Source: an uncultured Spirochaetaceae bacterium
GTDB taxonomy: Bacteria; Spirochaetota; Spirochaetia; Sphaerochaetales; Sphaerochaetaceae
DNA: 34,909 nt
Reading direction: 5' to 3'
Assembly: GCA_944389145.1 (NCBI GenBank)
Contig: CALXLH010000007.1
Location: 1-34,909 of the forward strand
Below are positions 23,419-31,781 of the stretch, piece after piece. How positions within the stretch are numbered: position 1 is the first letter of the stretch; every line of letters begins with the position of its first letter. The notes under the pieces were generated by a model, which saw only the letters and a list, made by a program, of their open reading frames with translations, was not told the origin of the DNA and searched no databases. A program made the translations under genes and the position numbers.

Positions 23419-24855
23419 TCAATAAACGAAGCCCTCGTAATACCTCATGGCAGCCTCTGCATCAGCAGAGATAGAATCATCAGGAACCACTGTCTCCGAT
23501 GAGGATAGCCTGTCCGATATCGAAGAAAGGACAGCATCATTACCAGAGGCAATAATGCCAGAGCAGACAGCACCAAGGGCGCATATCTCCTTCACTGGTA
23601 CATGCTTAAGACTCCGGCCCAGCACGGTAGCCTTATATCGCATGAATAGATCATTACCGATAGCGGCTCCACCGATATAGTAATCAGGATCCTTACGAGT
23701 AGAGAATGTAAGGAGATTATCAACTATATCACGGGTCTTCATAGCACAGTATGCATAGGCGCTCTTTATGAAATACTCTGCAGGCATCGACATATTAAGG
23801 CGATGAATATCGATCTCATTCCTCGCAAGGATATCCGGACTGAGAAAGTTGCCTCCACAGCGCATCAGGAATGCAAATCTTCCATCAAATACACTGCGCA
23901 TGCGCTCATTAATCTCTGCGTATCCGCAATCATCGGCCTCTAGGCCAAAATGATGCATCCAGAATGAAAGTATCGCTCCATATCGAGAACATGCACGGAA
24001 AACGATGAATTGCCCATCTCTGAATCCGTTTATCACGCCGCCATTGCTATTCAGGAAGGTCTTGTTACCATCGATCGCGTCAACATCATCAGTTATTATC
24101 GATACGGTAGAGCTGGTTCCCATTGAATCAAAGAGGAAGCTTTCAAAGCCCAGGACAGAATAAAGTCCGAATAATCCAATATCATGATCATGGCCGCCAA
24201 CGCCATACACCATCCCATCGGCAGAGCCAGCATAGGTCCCCATAGGGCGGATCTCACCTGGTTCATCCAAGCCAAGCTCATCAAGCAGACGATGATTCCA
24301 TTCCTTCCGAAACACATCATATGCATGACTACGACTGGCTAAGGAATAATCCCAGAAGCCACATCCGGTCTTCCTGTATACCTCATATGACGCAAGCGGA
24401 AGATAGCTTGCAGCCTTCAGCCGCTGCTCCCTGAATCGGGCCTCATACCACAGGATCTTCTCCAGAGACATCATCAACCCATTCACGGATACACCATCTA
24501 TCGAATAGCAGGTGTTGTCTTCGATGATCCTCATCTCCCCATCTGTCGGAGATGCATTCTTCTCATCCCAGAACACCGGAGCGGCAAGCACTCGGCCTGA
24601 CGGATCAATAGGAACTACCGTCTCCCCCACAGAAGAGAAGGAAACAGAAACAAGGTCCCCATGGCAGCGTATACGTGCTTCATCTATAAATGAATCGATG
24701 ATATCATCAAGGGCCCGTATATCAAAACATTTAAGCCCATGATCAATGAGCCGGGGCGTAGAAGATGATGCTGTGTATTCCACAGCACCATCCTCATTGA
24801 TCACAAGTATCTTGACGTTAGTTGATCCTATATCAATTCCAGCGAAGCACTTCAT
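23419..24855 (-). CDS. FGGY-family carbohydrate kinase
   Basis: A 478-residue kinase of the xylulokinase/gluconokinase superfamily. The first ATP/phosphate motif is FAGIDIGSTNVKILVINEDG at residues 4-23, with a catalytic-type Asp in the ADDIIDS...FWDEKN region. FDSMGTSSTVSIITDD and the late YIGGAAIGNDLFMRYKATVL followed by ALGAVCSGIIASGN form the adenosine-binding C-terminal domain. FGGY enzymes phosphorylate ketoses, polyols or aldonates, and the exact sugar is not readable. Its ATG overlaps the aldolase stop (ATGA), so kinase and aldolase are translationally coupled, suggesting consecutive steps in one pathway. Confidence 0.93.
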   Translation of the reverse strand: MKCFAGIDIGSTNVKILVINEDGAVEYTASSSTPRLIDHGLKCFDIRALDDIIDSFIDEARIRCHGDLVSVSFSSVGETVVPIDPSGRVLAAPVFWDEKNASPTDGEMRIIEDNTCYSIDGVSVNGLMMSLEKILWYEARFREQRLKAASYLPLASYEVYRKTGCGFWDYSLASRSHAYDVFRKEWNHRLLDELGLDEPGEIRPMGTYAGSADGMVYGVGGHDHDIGLFGLYSVLGFESFLFDSMGTSSTVSIITDDVDAIDGNKTFLNSNGGVINGFRDGQFIVFRACSRYGAILSFWMHHFGLEADDCGYAEINERMRSVFDGRFAFLMRCGGNFLSPDILARNEIDIHRLNMSMPAEYFIKSAYAYCAMKTRDIVDNLLTFSTRKDPDYYIGGAAIGNDLFMRYKATVLGRSLKHVPVKEICALGAVCSGIIASGNDAVLSSISDRLSSSETVVPDDSISADAEAAMRYYEGFVY

Positions 24856-25718
24856 GCCTCAACCATCTTCCCTGCGCTCCCGAACACATCGATCTTATGC
24901 TCTACGATCTCCTGGGTCTTAGCCCTCACGAGAGCCTGGATCTTCCTGACATCACCATGGTCAGCCGTAGCATACGCAGCTTTCTGGACGTCAAAATTTC
25001 CATGGACCTTGAGTTCGGTTCCGACATTGATCTTTGTGATACCGAGGGCTATTGCCTTCTTGAAATCCTCATCAGGAACACCAGAACCACCATGAAGCAC
25101 AAGCGGAACATCGATTGCTGCACGGATAGCTGCAATCCTATCAAAATCAAGCTTAGGAGTCGATTTGTAGAACCCATGAGCGGTTCCTACTGCAATGGCA
25201 AGAGCACCGACATTCGTCTGCTTTACAAACTCAACTGCATCCTCGACCTTCGTAAACAAGGCATCACGCTCGTCGACAGAGATATCATCCTCTGTTCCAC
25301 CTATATGCCCAAGCTCTGCCTCGACAGTCACACCATAGCGAGAAGCATACTCAACAACCCTGCAGGTTCTTTCGATATTCTCCTCGAAGGGATACGCAGA
25401 AGCATCGATCATAACGGAAGTATAACCATAATCAATACATCTTTTTATCCTTTCGAAATCCGAGCAATGATCAAGATGGATTGCTATATCGATATCAGGA
25501 TACTCATGGCTTATCGTCTCAATCGTTGAGTAACACATCTCATCGCCCATCTCGTTCATAGTCAAGACTGCAGGCATGATGATGACAGGGCTCTTCTTTG
25601 CGGCAGCAGCCTGGGCAATGCCCTGGATGCTGGAAAGATCAGGGAAATTAAAGGCTCCGACAGCATAGTGGCCTTTCTGAGCCTTCTTCAGCAGATACGA
25701 CATCGTGACTAATGACAT
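24852..25718 (-). CDS. Class II (metal-dependent) ketose-bisphosphate aldolase
   Basis: A 288-residue class II aldolase of the FbaA/GatY/KbaY/IolJ group. The catalytic Asp83 and zinc His84 lie in AIHLDHCSDFERIKRCIDYG. EAELGHIGGTEDD (133-145) holds a metal-region Glu, GTAHGFYK (178-185) and LVLHGGSGVPDEDF (206-219) hold the other zinc histidines (181 and 209), and TKINVGTELK (228-237) is the phosphate loop. It splits a ketose bisphosphate or keto-sugar phosphate into DHAP plus an aldehyde. Length and motifs fit tagatose- or fructose-bisphosphate aldolases better than any other class. The following FGGY gene overlaps its stop. Confidence 0.95.
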   Translation of the reverse strand: MSLVTMSYLLKKAQKGHYAVGAFNFPDLSSIQGIAQAAAAKKSPVIIMPAVLTMNEMGDEMCYSTIETISHEYPDIDIAIHLDHCSDFERIKRCIDYGYTSVMIDASAYPFEENIERTCRVVEYASRYGVTVEAELGHIGGTEDDISVDERDALFTKVEDAVEFVKQTNVGALAIAVGTAHGFYKSTPKLDFDRIAAIRAAIDVPLVLHGGSGVPDEDFKKAIALGITKINVGTELKVHGNFDVQKAAYATADHGDVRKIQALVRAKTQEIVEHKIDVFGSAGKMVEA

Positions 25719-25737
25719 TTGTTATACTCCTAAATAA

Positions 25738-25759
25738 GGGAATGCCATTCGGCATTCCC
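25738..25759 (-). terminator. Stem-loop between the binding-protein and aldolase genes
   Basis: GGGAATGCC (25738-25746) and GGCATTCCC (25751-25759) pair perfectly around a 4-base loop. On the minus strand the hairpin is followed by TTATTTAGGAG, giving a short T-rich tail before the aldolase ribosome-binding site. It may be a partial terminator that leaves the binding protein more abundant than the enzymes. Confidence 0.65.
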
Positions 25760-25783
25760 ATTTGTATCAAGCTATTATCTGGA

Positions 25784-27049
25784 TCAGACCCAGATCTCCA
25801 TCCAGCTCTCCTGAGCTGCCTGGCAAGCCTCTTCAGCCGTGCACTGACCATCAAAGAACTTCTGGATCTCAGTTGCAAACCTGCGGCCCATCTCATCAGA
25901 ATTCGGGAGGGCAAGGTACTCATTTACGAGCGTGCTTCTCTGGAAGATATCGAAAGCCTGCTGGTAGATCGGGTTTGGATCATTAACCCAATCAGGAACG
26001 ACAGAGGTATTTCCAGGGAATCCCTTTGCCAGCGAAGCGAACTTCTGGTTGACTTCCGGGCTGATGAGATACTCGATAAGCCTCCATGCTTCATCCGGAT
26101 GCTCTGACGACGCGCTTATTCCAACGCCCCAGTCTGCATACCTAATACCACGCTGACCCGTGTAGTCATCCTCTGCCGGAACATCGGTAAGCACAAGATT
26201 GAGATCAGGATTCCTTTCCAGAAGCATATTAAGCGCGGCCAATGAAGAGAAAGCGAACGCAGCATTTCCATTTGCGAATTCCTCGTTCTTATCCTGCTCC
26301 ATCTTTGCGAATGCTCCAGGAGAAACCGCCGTATCATAAAGATCCTTGGCATAATTGAGGACATCATACATATGCTGGTTGCAAAGATTTGGCTTTCCGT
26401 CCTTAAGCATGGAATAGCCATTTGCCCAATAGAGGGACATAAGCTCAACACGAAGACCGGTAGAGGACTGTACTGGCATTGGAAGAATCCAGCCATACTT
26501 ATTCTCTGCAGGATTCGTTACAGCCTTCGCCATCTCTGCAAACTCCGATCTATTCTTCGGCGGCTCCGTATAGCCAGCTTCATTGAGAAGATCCATATTG
26601 CAGTAAAGGGGATACAGGAAGGTAACGAGAGGGAACATCATACTGTCATCATGAACCTTCGTAATGATGGAGATATCTTCAGTATATGGACTCTCTGCAA
26701 GATAATCATCAAGAGGAATGACTCCACCAGCCATCGTCAGATCATATACCCACTTACCATCCATTCCGACAACATCGGCAAGCGTACCTGTAGCGGTACC
26801 GGCGATGATCTGATCATAGATAGAGGCATTAGGTCCGGAAATGAGCGTTACCTTGATATCCGGGTTAGCTGCCTCGAATTCATCCATTATCGCCCTAAGG
26901 GATCCTTCAGGAAGCTCCGGTTCCCACCACTGAATAAAGCTGATTTCCACGACTTCATCATCAGAACTCTCACTTGCTCCCCTAGCGAAAGCAGGAGCAA
27001 CGCAAAGCAATGCAGCAAGAAGGAGTACAAATACTTTCCTTTTCACCAT
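25784..27049 (-). CDS. Sugar ABC transporter substrate-binding protein (CUT1 type)
   Basis: A 421-residue family 1 solute-binding protein. Its signal peptide covers about residues 1-22 (basic VKRK, then FVLLLAALLCVAPAFA), and the mature protein begins with a Ser/Glu-rich linker typical of spirochaete periplasmic proteins. VEISFIQWWEPELPEGSLRA, IAGTATGTLADVVGMDGKWV and EAWRLIEYLISPEVNQKFAS are family features. GGAGG six bases before the ATG at 27049 defines the start; the longer in-frame reading has none. It should serve the MalF/MalG pair about 4 kb upstream on the same strand, because no other permeases are nearby. It heads the segment with the aldolase and two kinases. Confidence 0.93.
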   Translation of the reverse strand: MVKRKVFVLLLAALLCVAPAFARGASESSDDEVVEISFIQWWEPELPEGSLRAIMDEFEAANPDIKVTLISGPNASIYDQIIAGTATGTLADVVGMDGKWVYDLTMAGGVIPLDDYLAESPYTEDISIITKVHDDSMMFPLVTFLYPLYCNMDLLNEAGYTEPPKNRSEFAEMAKAVTNPAENKYGWILPMPVQSSTGLRVELMSLYWANGYSMLKDGKPNLCNQHMYDVLNYAKDLYDTAVSPGAFAKMEQDKNEEFANGNAAFAFSSLAALNMLLERNPDLNLVLTDVPAEDDYTGQRGIRYADWGVGISASSEHPDEAWRLIEYLISPEVNQKFASLAKGFPGNTSVVPDWVNDPNPIYQQAFDIFQRSTLVNEYLALPNSDEMGRRFATEIQKFFDGQCTAEEACQAAQESWMEIWV

Positions 27050-27097
27050 TGTTAACCTCCAAGTTATTTTGTTGCAGTATACACTTGAAGTCACAGC

Positions 27098-27126
27098 ATT
27101 TTTGATTTATACGACCAATATTTTTG
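27098..27126 (-). promoter_or_regulatory. Tentative AraC-type direct repeat upstream of the binding-protein gene
   Basis: ATTTTTG occurs at 27098-27104 and again at 27120-27126, a 22-base offset (two helical turns), within the very AT-rich gap between the AraC gene and the binding-protein gene. Direct repeats at this spacing are typical AraC-family activator sites. The repeat is short and AT-rich, so chance is possible. Confidence 0.35.
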
Positions 27127-27212
27127 CTTTTTTATATTTTATTTGTAATTTTTTTATAATCTATTGGAATATTTTAACAATGACTGCTTCAAACTATACA
27201 ACTAGTTTACCA

Positions 27213-28046
27213 TCAATGAAGGTTACGTACCATGTTCTGATATTGCTTAGGACTCATTCCGACACGTTTCTTGAAGGTACGTGAGAAATGAGGATAGTTA
27301 TTAAATCCGACCTTATTACATACCCCTTCGGCAGAGACCGCATCCTTAAGAAACTCCATTGCCTTCGATATACGATATTCTATCAGATACTGAATCGGGG
27401 TACGCCCTGTGAACCGACGGAACAAGCCACAAAGATCATTACGGCTGATGCCAAATTTAAGAGAGAGTCCGTCTATCGTTATATCTTCCCAATAATTATC
27501 CCTTATATAAGTAACTATCTGATAGAAACGAGAATTTCCAGGAAGAGGAAGGTCATCCTGGGACAATCCGTACGCCTGCCTGAATTTCATATTGGCAATA
27601 AGCAATATATATGAGATAAGAAGTCGCTTGGAGAACGATGAACCATAATGATCACCAAAATCAGAGAGGCGTTGAAGACGATCAAGCTGATCTCTGATCT
27701 GCGCAGCATCCGCCTCTGAGAGGCTTATGACATTAACATCTACAAAATCCTTATACCGGAAGCACTCAGAAAGATCAGTAGCTGATGTGGAAAGGTCATC
27801 CACATACGATTTCATGATATATAACTCATACCTTGAGAAATCGGCCTCAGGCGATGAGATAAGGTGCAGATTATCATCTTCGCCAAGGAGGATGATACTG
27901 TCCTTCTCTATATGGATATGATGATTATTTATCACTACCTGAAAAGGCCCGGCGATATTGAATATGATAATGTATCGGTCACGATGCCTATATCTAGGCC
28001 TATCATCGATGCCCTCCGAAAAATAGAGCTCATATCCCTCATCCAT
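27213..28046 (-). CDS. AraC-family transcriptional regulator
   Basis: A 277-residue regulator with an N-terminal cupin-like sensor (about residues 20-80, including IIIFNIAGPFQVVINNHHIH) and a C-terminal double helix-turn-helix. The first HTH is ITIDGLSLKFGISRNDLCGL followed by FRRFTGRTPIQYLIEYRISK. The second is VCNKVGFNNYPHFSRTFKKR with the family-typical VGMSPKQYQ end. It probably activates the sugar operon in response to the imported sugar. No ribosome-binding site is visible and the ATG lies two bases after the DeoR stop, so translation likely depends on coupling to DeoR. Confidence 0.93.
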   Translation of the reverse strand: MDEGYELYFSEGIDDRPRYRHRDRYIIIFNIAGPFQVVINNHHIHIEKDSIILLGEDDNLHLISSPEADFSRYELYIMKSYVDDLSTSATDLSECFRYKDFVDVNVISLSEADAAQIRDQLDRLQRLSDFGDHYGSSFSKRLLISYILLIANMKFRQAYGLSQDDLPLPGNSRFYQIVTYIRDNYWEDITIDGLSLKFGISRNDLCGLFRRFTGRTPIQYLIEYRISKAMEFLKDAVSAEGVCNKVGFNNYPHFSRTFKKRVGMSPKQYQNMVRNLH

Positions 28047-28048
28047 GA

Positions 28049-28804
28049 TCAGGCAAGCACGACCTGAACATCATGATTCTTCAGGATATTCAGCATATCA
28101 GGATCAGGCATGCTATCCGTAACAAGCACATTGATGTTATCGAATGAGCAGAAATTAAACACTGCAGGCTGACCGATCTTCGTGCTATCAGCAAGTAGGA
28201 ATACCCTACGGCCGTGCTTAACAATAGTCTTCTTCAGTTCAGCCTCAAGATAGATATTGGTTGATAATCCTATAGGAAGGATGCTTGTCGTACCGATGAA
28301 GACCATATCAAACGTCATAGAGCTTATCGTTTCTATCACAGATATTCCTATAAAGGAATTAGGAGAATAATAATATGATCCACCTATACCTATGAGGTTA
28401 ATATTCGGATACTTGGCAACCTCATTCATAACTGTCAGGCTATGCGTTATCACAGTTATGTTCTTCCTATCCTTTATGAATGGAACTATACAGACTGCAG
28501 TCGAGCCTGAATCAATGAAGATAAGAGCATTATCAGAGACGAACTCGCCAGCAACCTTGCCGATACGCATCTTGAGGTCGAAGTTCCGGAGCTGCCTTTC
28601 GGATACGGTCGTCAGGACGGTGGAATTATTTGCTGAAGCAACTCCGCCATAGACCTTCTTCACGTTTCCCCGCGCAGTAAGTTCCTCGATATCCCTCCGT
28701 GCGGTATTTATCGATATATCAAACTTCTCCGCAATGTCATGCAATGACATGGAACCTCGTTCGATTATGCATTGTTCCATCCTATTTATGCGGTCAGCTC
28801 TCAT
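28049..28804 (-). CDS. DeoR-family transcriptional regulator
   Basis: A 251-residue repressor of the usual DeoR/GlpR/IolR size. The N-terminal HTH (about residues 5-57) reads RINRMEQCIIERGSMSLHDI and then AEKFDISINTARRDIEELTA, followed by the typical KKVYGG wing. The C-terminal DeoRC sensor domain includes FIDSGSTAVCIVPFIKDRKN and VFLLADSTKIGQPAVFNFCS, where the conserved D-S-x-K-x-G loop binds sugar phosphates. It probably senses a phosphorylated intermediate made by the kinases in this locus. It is followed directly by the AraC gene, so the locus combines a sugar-phosphate-responsive repressor with an activator. Confidence 0.94.
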   Translation of the reverse strand: MRADRINRMEQCIIERGSMSLHDIAEKFDISINTARRDIEELTARGNVKKVYGGVASANNSTVLTTVSERQLRNFDLKMRIGKVAGEFVSDNALIFIDSGSTAVCIVPFIKDRKNITVITHSLTVMNEVAKYPNINLIGIGGSYYYSPNSFIGISVIETISSMTFDMVFIGTTSILPIGLSTNIYLEAELKKTIVKHGRRVFLLADSTKIGQPAVFNFCSFDNINVLVTDSMPDPDMLNILKNHDVQVVLA

Positions 28805-28828
28805 CTTCTAATTTCCTTAGTAACAATA

Positions 28829-28839
28829 TACAACTTGTA
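28829..28839. promoter_or_regulatory. Short palindrome in the DeoR promoter
   Basis: TACAACTTGTA is symmetric apart from its centre (TACAA/TTGTA). On the minus strand it directly abuts TATATT, a possible -10 box for the DeoR gene 25 bases downstream. It could be an autoregulatory operator. Confidence 0.35.
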
Positions 28840-28878
28840 GGAGAACCCGGCAATCAGGAAGCGGGGCATAACCCGATC

Positions 28879-29940
28879 TTACCCAACAATGGGACCACGT
28901 ATAAGGAACACCTCCATCAGGCCCTTCCTTGATCCAATCGAAACTTCCTTCTCTGATGCTGGGATAAAGAATTGATCTCCCTGCCTGATATCCATGGCTT
29001 CATCACCTGAAACCATCACACCATCTCCTCGATAGCAGTATAACCCATAGAAAGAACCCTCATCCGGAAGCTTTAATGTCTTTCCCTCTCTTATCATGGC
29101 CTTATCCATAGCAAAACATGGAGTGTCCATATAATCAACTATCTTATATAGAGATACCCCATCCTCATCCAAGCGTGGATATGATCTAAGGAAAAGCTGC
29201 ATCCTCGCCTCATCAGGCGTAAATGTCGTATAATCACAACAATCGAAGATACTATCGAAACCAAGCCCTAGATGGCACTGCTCGTCTGAAATCTGCAACC
29301 CCTGCGGAGTGATCTTCTCAAAACGCAATGTATAATCAGTAGGTTCCTGAATCTCTATGAGAAACGTATCAGCACCGATCGCATGAGGCAGGCCTCCGGG
29401 AATCAGAACCGTATCCCCTTCCTTTACGGAATGCCTTATCAGGCAGTCAAGCAATCCCTGCGTGTCCTGCTTATCGAAAAGATCTTTCCACAGCTCTCTG
29501 GTAACCCCTTCCCGAAAACCGGCATATACGCAAGGATCAGATCCTCCTAATATATACCAACACTCAGTCTTACCAAATGGAGATGAGAAGTACTCCATTG
29601 CCTTCAGCTTATCCGGATGCACCTGTATCGTCAGCCGCTCTGCGCTATCAATGAGTTTCGTAAGTACGCCAAGCCGTGGGCCATACTTACGAACATGGCT
29701 GCTACCAAGGAAAAGACTTGGACTATCAGAGATCAGGCTTTTAAGCGGGAGGTTGCCTAACGAAGGAATCAATGAAAGGCCTTCCCCCTCCTTCTTCCCC
29801 GTCGAAGCCGTATCCGAAACTATCCATTCCTCTGGATAATTTGATCCCAGAGCACCTGGCATCATGCCATGGATCACATCAAGATTATCCCCACCTGTAT
29901 ATGTCCTCCATACCCTGGGATTATCAAGCTTATATATCAT
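28879..29940 (-). CDS. Class I mannose-6-phosphate isomerase (ManA) homologue
   Basis: A 353-residue cupin isomerase of the type I phosphomannose isomerase family. The zinc site is visible: LTIQVHPDKLKAMEYFSSPF carries the Gln and His ligands, FGKTECWYILGG the Glu, and LIPGGLPHAIGADTF the second His. IKLIDSAE-type and QEPTDYTLRFE segments agree with bacterial ManA proteins. ManA proteins interconvert mannose 6-phosphate and fructose 6-phosphate, and relatives isomerise other aldose phosphates. The start at 29940 has AGAGGTG about six bases upstream; the longer in-frame reading lacks one. It is divergent from the IolB-like isomerase, and both likely feed the kinase-aldolase pathway. Confidence 0.9.
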   Translation of the reverse strand: MIYKLDNPRVWRTYTGGDNLDVIHGMMPGALGSNYPEEWIVSDTASTGKKEGEGLSLIPSLGNLPLKSLISDSPSLFLGSSHVRKYGPRLGVLTKLIDSAERLTIQVHPDKLKAMEYFSSPFGKTECWYILGGSDPCVYAGFREGVTRELWKDLFDKQDTQGLLDCLIRHSVKEGDTVLIPGGLPHAIGADTFLIEIQEPTDYTLRFEKITPQGLQISDEQCHLGLGFDSIFDCCDYTTFTPDEARMQLFLRSYPRLDEDGVSLYKIVDYMDTPCFAMDKAMIREGKTLKLPDEGSFYGLYCYRGDGVMVSGDEAMDIRQGDQFFIPASEKEVSIGSRKGLMEVFLIRGPIVG

Positions 29941-29964
29941 GTAAGGCACCTCTATCTTAAGACA

Positions 29965-29979
29965 GATTATCATATAATC
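29965..29979. promoter_or_regulatory. Inverted repeat A in the divergent isomerase promoter
   Basis: GATTAT (29965-29970) and ATAATC (29974-29979) are mirror halves around CAT. The site is 25 bases upstream of the ManA-type start and shares TTATCAT with the second repeat at 30003-30020. Confidence 0.45.
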
Positions 29980-30002
29980 CGAATCTTTCACCAAGATTTA
30001 CC

Positions 30003-30020
30003 AATCATGTTATCATGATT
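30003..30020. promoter_or_regulatory. Inverted repeat B overlapping the IolB-like gene's promoter
   Basis: AATCATG (30003-30009) and CATGATT (30014-30020) form a perfect 7-base repeat around TTAT. TATCAT at 30012-30017 may be the -10 box of the IolB-like gene, so a bound regulator would block it. It ends two bases before the upstream candidate ATG. Confidence 0.5.
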
Positions 30021-30022
30021 TC

Positions 30023-30799
30023 ATGATCATTCCTGCAAATAAGAAGAAAATGAACGTAATCTGTTCTTCAGATAGCGACATGCTTCTGAATGTCACCCAT
30101 ATCAAGCTCTCGAAAGGCGAGACCTTCCAGGATCAAGGCCACGAGGAACGAGCATTTCTCCTGATAACCGGTGAAATTACGGTGAGGCTGGACGGAAAGG
30201 ATCATCATGTAAGTCGAAGGTCATGCTTCGATGATGATCCGATCGTATTCCATCTATCGCAAGACACTCCGATATTCATCACAGCCTGTCAGGACTCAGA
30301 GTTATGCATCGAAGGATGCCCGAATGACAATGACTTCAAGCCAGTAGTCTACATGGAAGGAGACTCCATGCTATCAAGGCCTGCAGAAAATACTCTTGAC
30401 GGTATGGCAGATAGGATAATCAGGACAGTCTTCGATGGCGATTCGGCACCATATTCGAACATGGTTCTCGGCGAGGTTGTTGGGCTACCGGGTCGATGGG
30501 CCAGCTACCCACCGCATGACCATCCGCATCCTGAGGTATACCTATACAAATTCCTGCCTGATGACGGATATGGAATATCCATAATCGAAGATGATGCTTC
30601 TATAGTAAGGAGCGATTATGCCTCGCTTATCCCGGGCCTCAAGACACACAGCCAGGTAGCCGCTCCAGGTTACGCAATGTATTATGTCTGGATGATTCCA
30701 CACCTCAAAGGCAATAGATGGCTACAGACAACAAGGAACTATAGAAAAGAGTTCGAATGGGTGCTTACAAATCCACGTCTATGGCACCCTGCAAGGTAA
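30023..30799 (+). CDS. IolB/KduI-like cupin isomerase
   Basis: A 258-residue two-cupin protein of the IolB (5-deoxy-glucuronate isomerase)/KduI group. Diagnostic is VVGLPGRWASYPPHDHPHPE with VYLYKFLPDDGYG, where HDHPHPE supplies two zinc histidines and the Glu, and AAPGYAMYYVWMIPH, which matches the PGY-YYLW motif. The insertion that IolB carries between the histidines and the Glu is missing here. It probably isomerises an aldose or uronate to a ketose in the cytoplasm. The start is uncertain: ATG 30023 directly follows a palindrome and has no ribosome-binding site, while ATG 30050 has a weak AAGAAG before it. It is divergent from the ManA-type gene. Confidence 0.85.
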   Translation: MIIPANKKKMNVICSSDSDMLLNVTHIKLSKGETFQDQGHEERAFLLITGEITVRLDGKDHHVSRRSCFDDDPIVFHLSQDTPIFITACQDSELCIEGCPNDNDFKPVVYMEGDSMLSRPAENTLDGMADRIIRTVFDGDSAPYSNMVLGEVVGLPGRWASYPPHDHPHPEVYLYKFLPDDGYGISIIEDDASIVRSDYASLIPGLKTHSQVAAPGYAMYYVWMIPHLKGNRWLQTTRNYRKEFEWVLTNPRLWHPAR

Positions 30800-30872
30800 G
30801 CGATAACTCAAAAATGCCTAACTCGCTATCCTTCGAACATATCATAAGAGTTATCAGTTAATCAAAAATAAT

Positions 30873-30901
30873 CCCCCATACGCCATGAAGGCATATGGGG
30901 G
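30873..30901 (-). terminator. Rho-independent terminator of the permease operon
   Basis: The arms at 30873-30884 and 30890-30901 (CCCCCATA...TATGGGGG) form a 12-base stem; the one mismatch on the plus strand becomes a G-U pair in the minus-strand transcript. On the minus strand it is followed by ATTATTTTTGATT, a good U-tract. It lies 30 bases past the MalG-type stop. Confidence 0.88.
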
Positions 30902-30931
30902 TCCCCCAAAAGAAGATAGAATATAAAACTC

Positions 30932-31777
30932 TCAGCTCTTAACCGAACCTGCTGTCATTCCAGCAACAACGTATTTCTGACAGAAAAGATAGATTATGAG
31001 TACTGGTATGGATCCGAGGAAACTCATAGCCATCATTTCATTCCATACGTAGAAATGCTCACCGATAAGAAGCTGAATTCCAACAGGCACCGTCCTCATC
31101 GACTGAGACTGCGTAAGCGTAAGTGCATATAGGTACTCATTCCATGAAAGGATAAACGTATACACCGCAGTAGCAACGATTCCCGGTAAGGAGATCGGTA
31201 CCAAGATCCTCCAAAGTATGGTCATCGATGACCCACCATCAACCATGACCGCCTCATCAAGGGCTTTGTTTATCGTATTAAAATAACCGGTCATCATAAG
31301 AACGCCATAAGGTAATGTAAATACGAGATAAGTTAATATAAGGGCCCAGAGCGTATCATGAAGATTCATCATCACGATCATCGAGAAATATGGAATCATC
31401 AAAGCGATAGGAGGTATTGCCTGAGTGTTGATGATAAACATATTCATAAGCTTCTTTCCCCTAAACTCGAATCTGCTGAATGCATATCCTGCAAATATCG
31501 AAATCACAAGGGTAAGTGCGGTAACCACCAAGGAAACGATGATGCTATTCGCAAAATACCTCATCCTTGTGGAAGAATGGAATATCGTATCATAGGCATC
31601 CAGCGTAGGTTCCTTTGGGATAAGCGTCTGAGGAATTGCAAATACCTCGTTATTCGGCTTAAGAGAAGTCGAAATCATCCAAAGGAATGGGAATATCGAA
31701 TATATCAGGCCGATAAGAAGACCGATCATAAGAAGTGTCGTGGCCACCTTACGCCTGCGAGCGATTGATTTAATCAT
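30932..31777 (-). CDS. Carbohydrate ABC transporter permease, MalG type
   Basis: A 281-residue MalG-type permease with six likely helices. A basic tail precedes LIYSIFPFLWMISTSLKPNN, the characteristic first helix and TSLKP motif. The EAA loop that contacts the ATPase reads KALDEAVMVDGGSSMTILWR and then ILVPISLPG, and AVYTFILSWNEYLYALTLTQ is the standard fifth-helix segment. It should pair with the MalF-type protein encoded four bases upstream; GGAGGAG at the end of that gene serves as its ribosome-binding site. A clear terminator follows, so the two permeases form their own transcript, separate from the binding-protein gene. Confidence 0.94.
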   Translation of the reverse strand: MIKSIARRRKVATTLLMIGLLIGLIYSIFPFLWMISTSLKPNNEVFAIPQTLIPKEPTLDAYDTIFHSSTRMRYFANSIIVSLVVTALTLVISIFAGYAFSRFEFRGKKLMNMFIINTQAIPPIALMIPYFSMIVMMNLHDTLWALILTYLVFTLPYGVLMMTGYFNTINKALDEAVMVDGGSSMTILWRILVPISLPGIVATAVYTFILSWNEYLYALTLTQSQSMRTVPVGIQLLIGEHFYVWNEMMAMSFLGSIPVLIIYLFCQKYVVAGMTAGSVKS

Positions 31778-31781
31778 CTTT

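Noticed and set aside
24822-25529. Plus-strand open frame of 235 codons opposite the aldolase gene
   Set aside because: The aldolase on the other strand has all its catalytic motifs, and the antisense product looks like no known protein.
26372-27055. Plus-strand open frame of 227 codons opposite the second binding-protein gene
   Set aside because: The binding protein has a signal peptide, a good ribosome-binding site and family motifs; the antisense frame has none of these.
30802-30855. Inverted repeat GATAACTC/GAGTTATC after the IolB-like gene
   Set aside because: The 8-base arms are separated by 38 bases, too far for a stable small hairpin, and no T-run follows; it may be chance.
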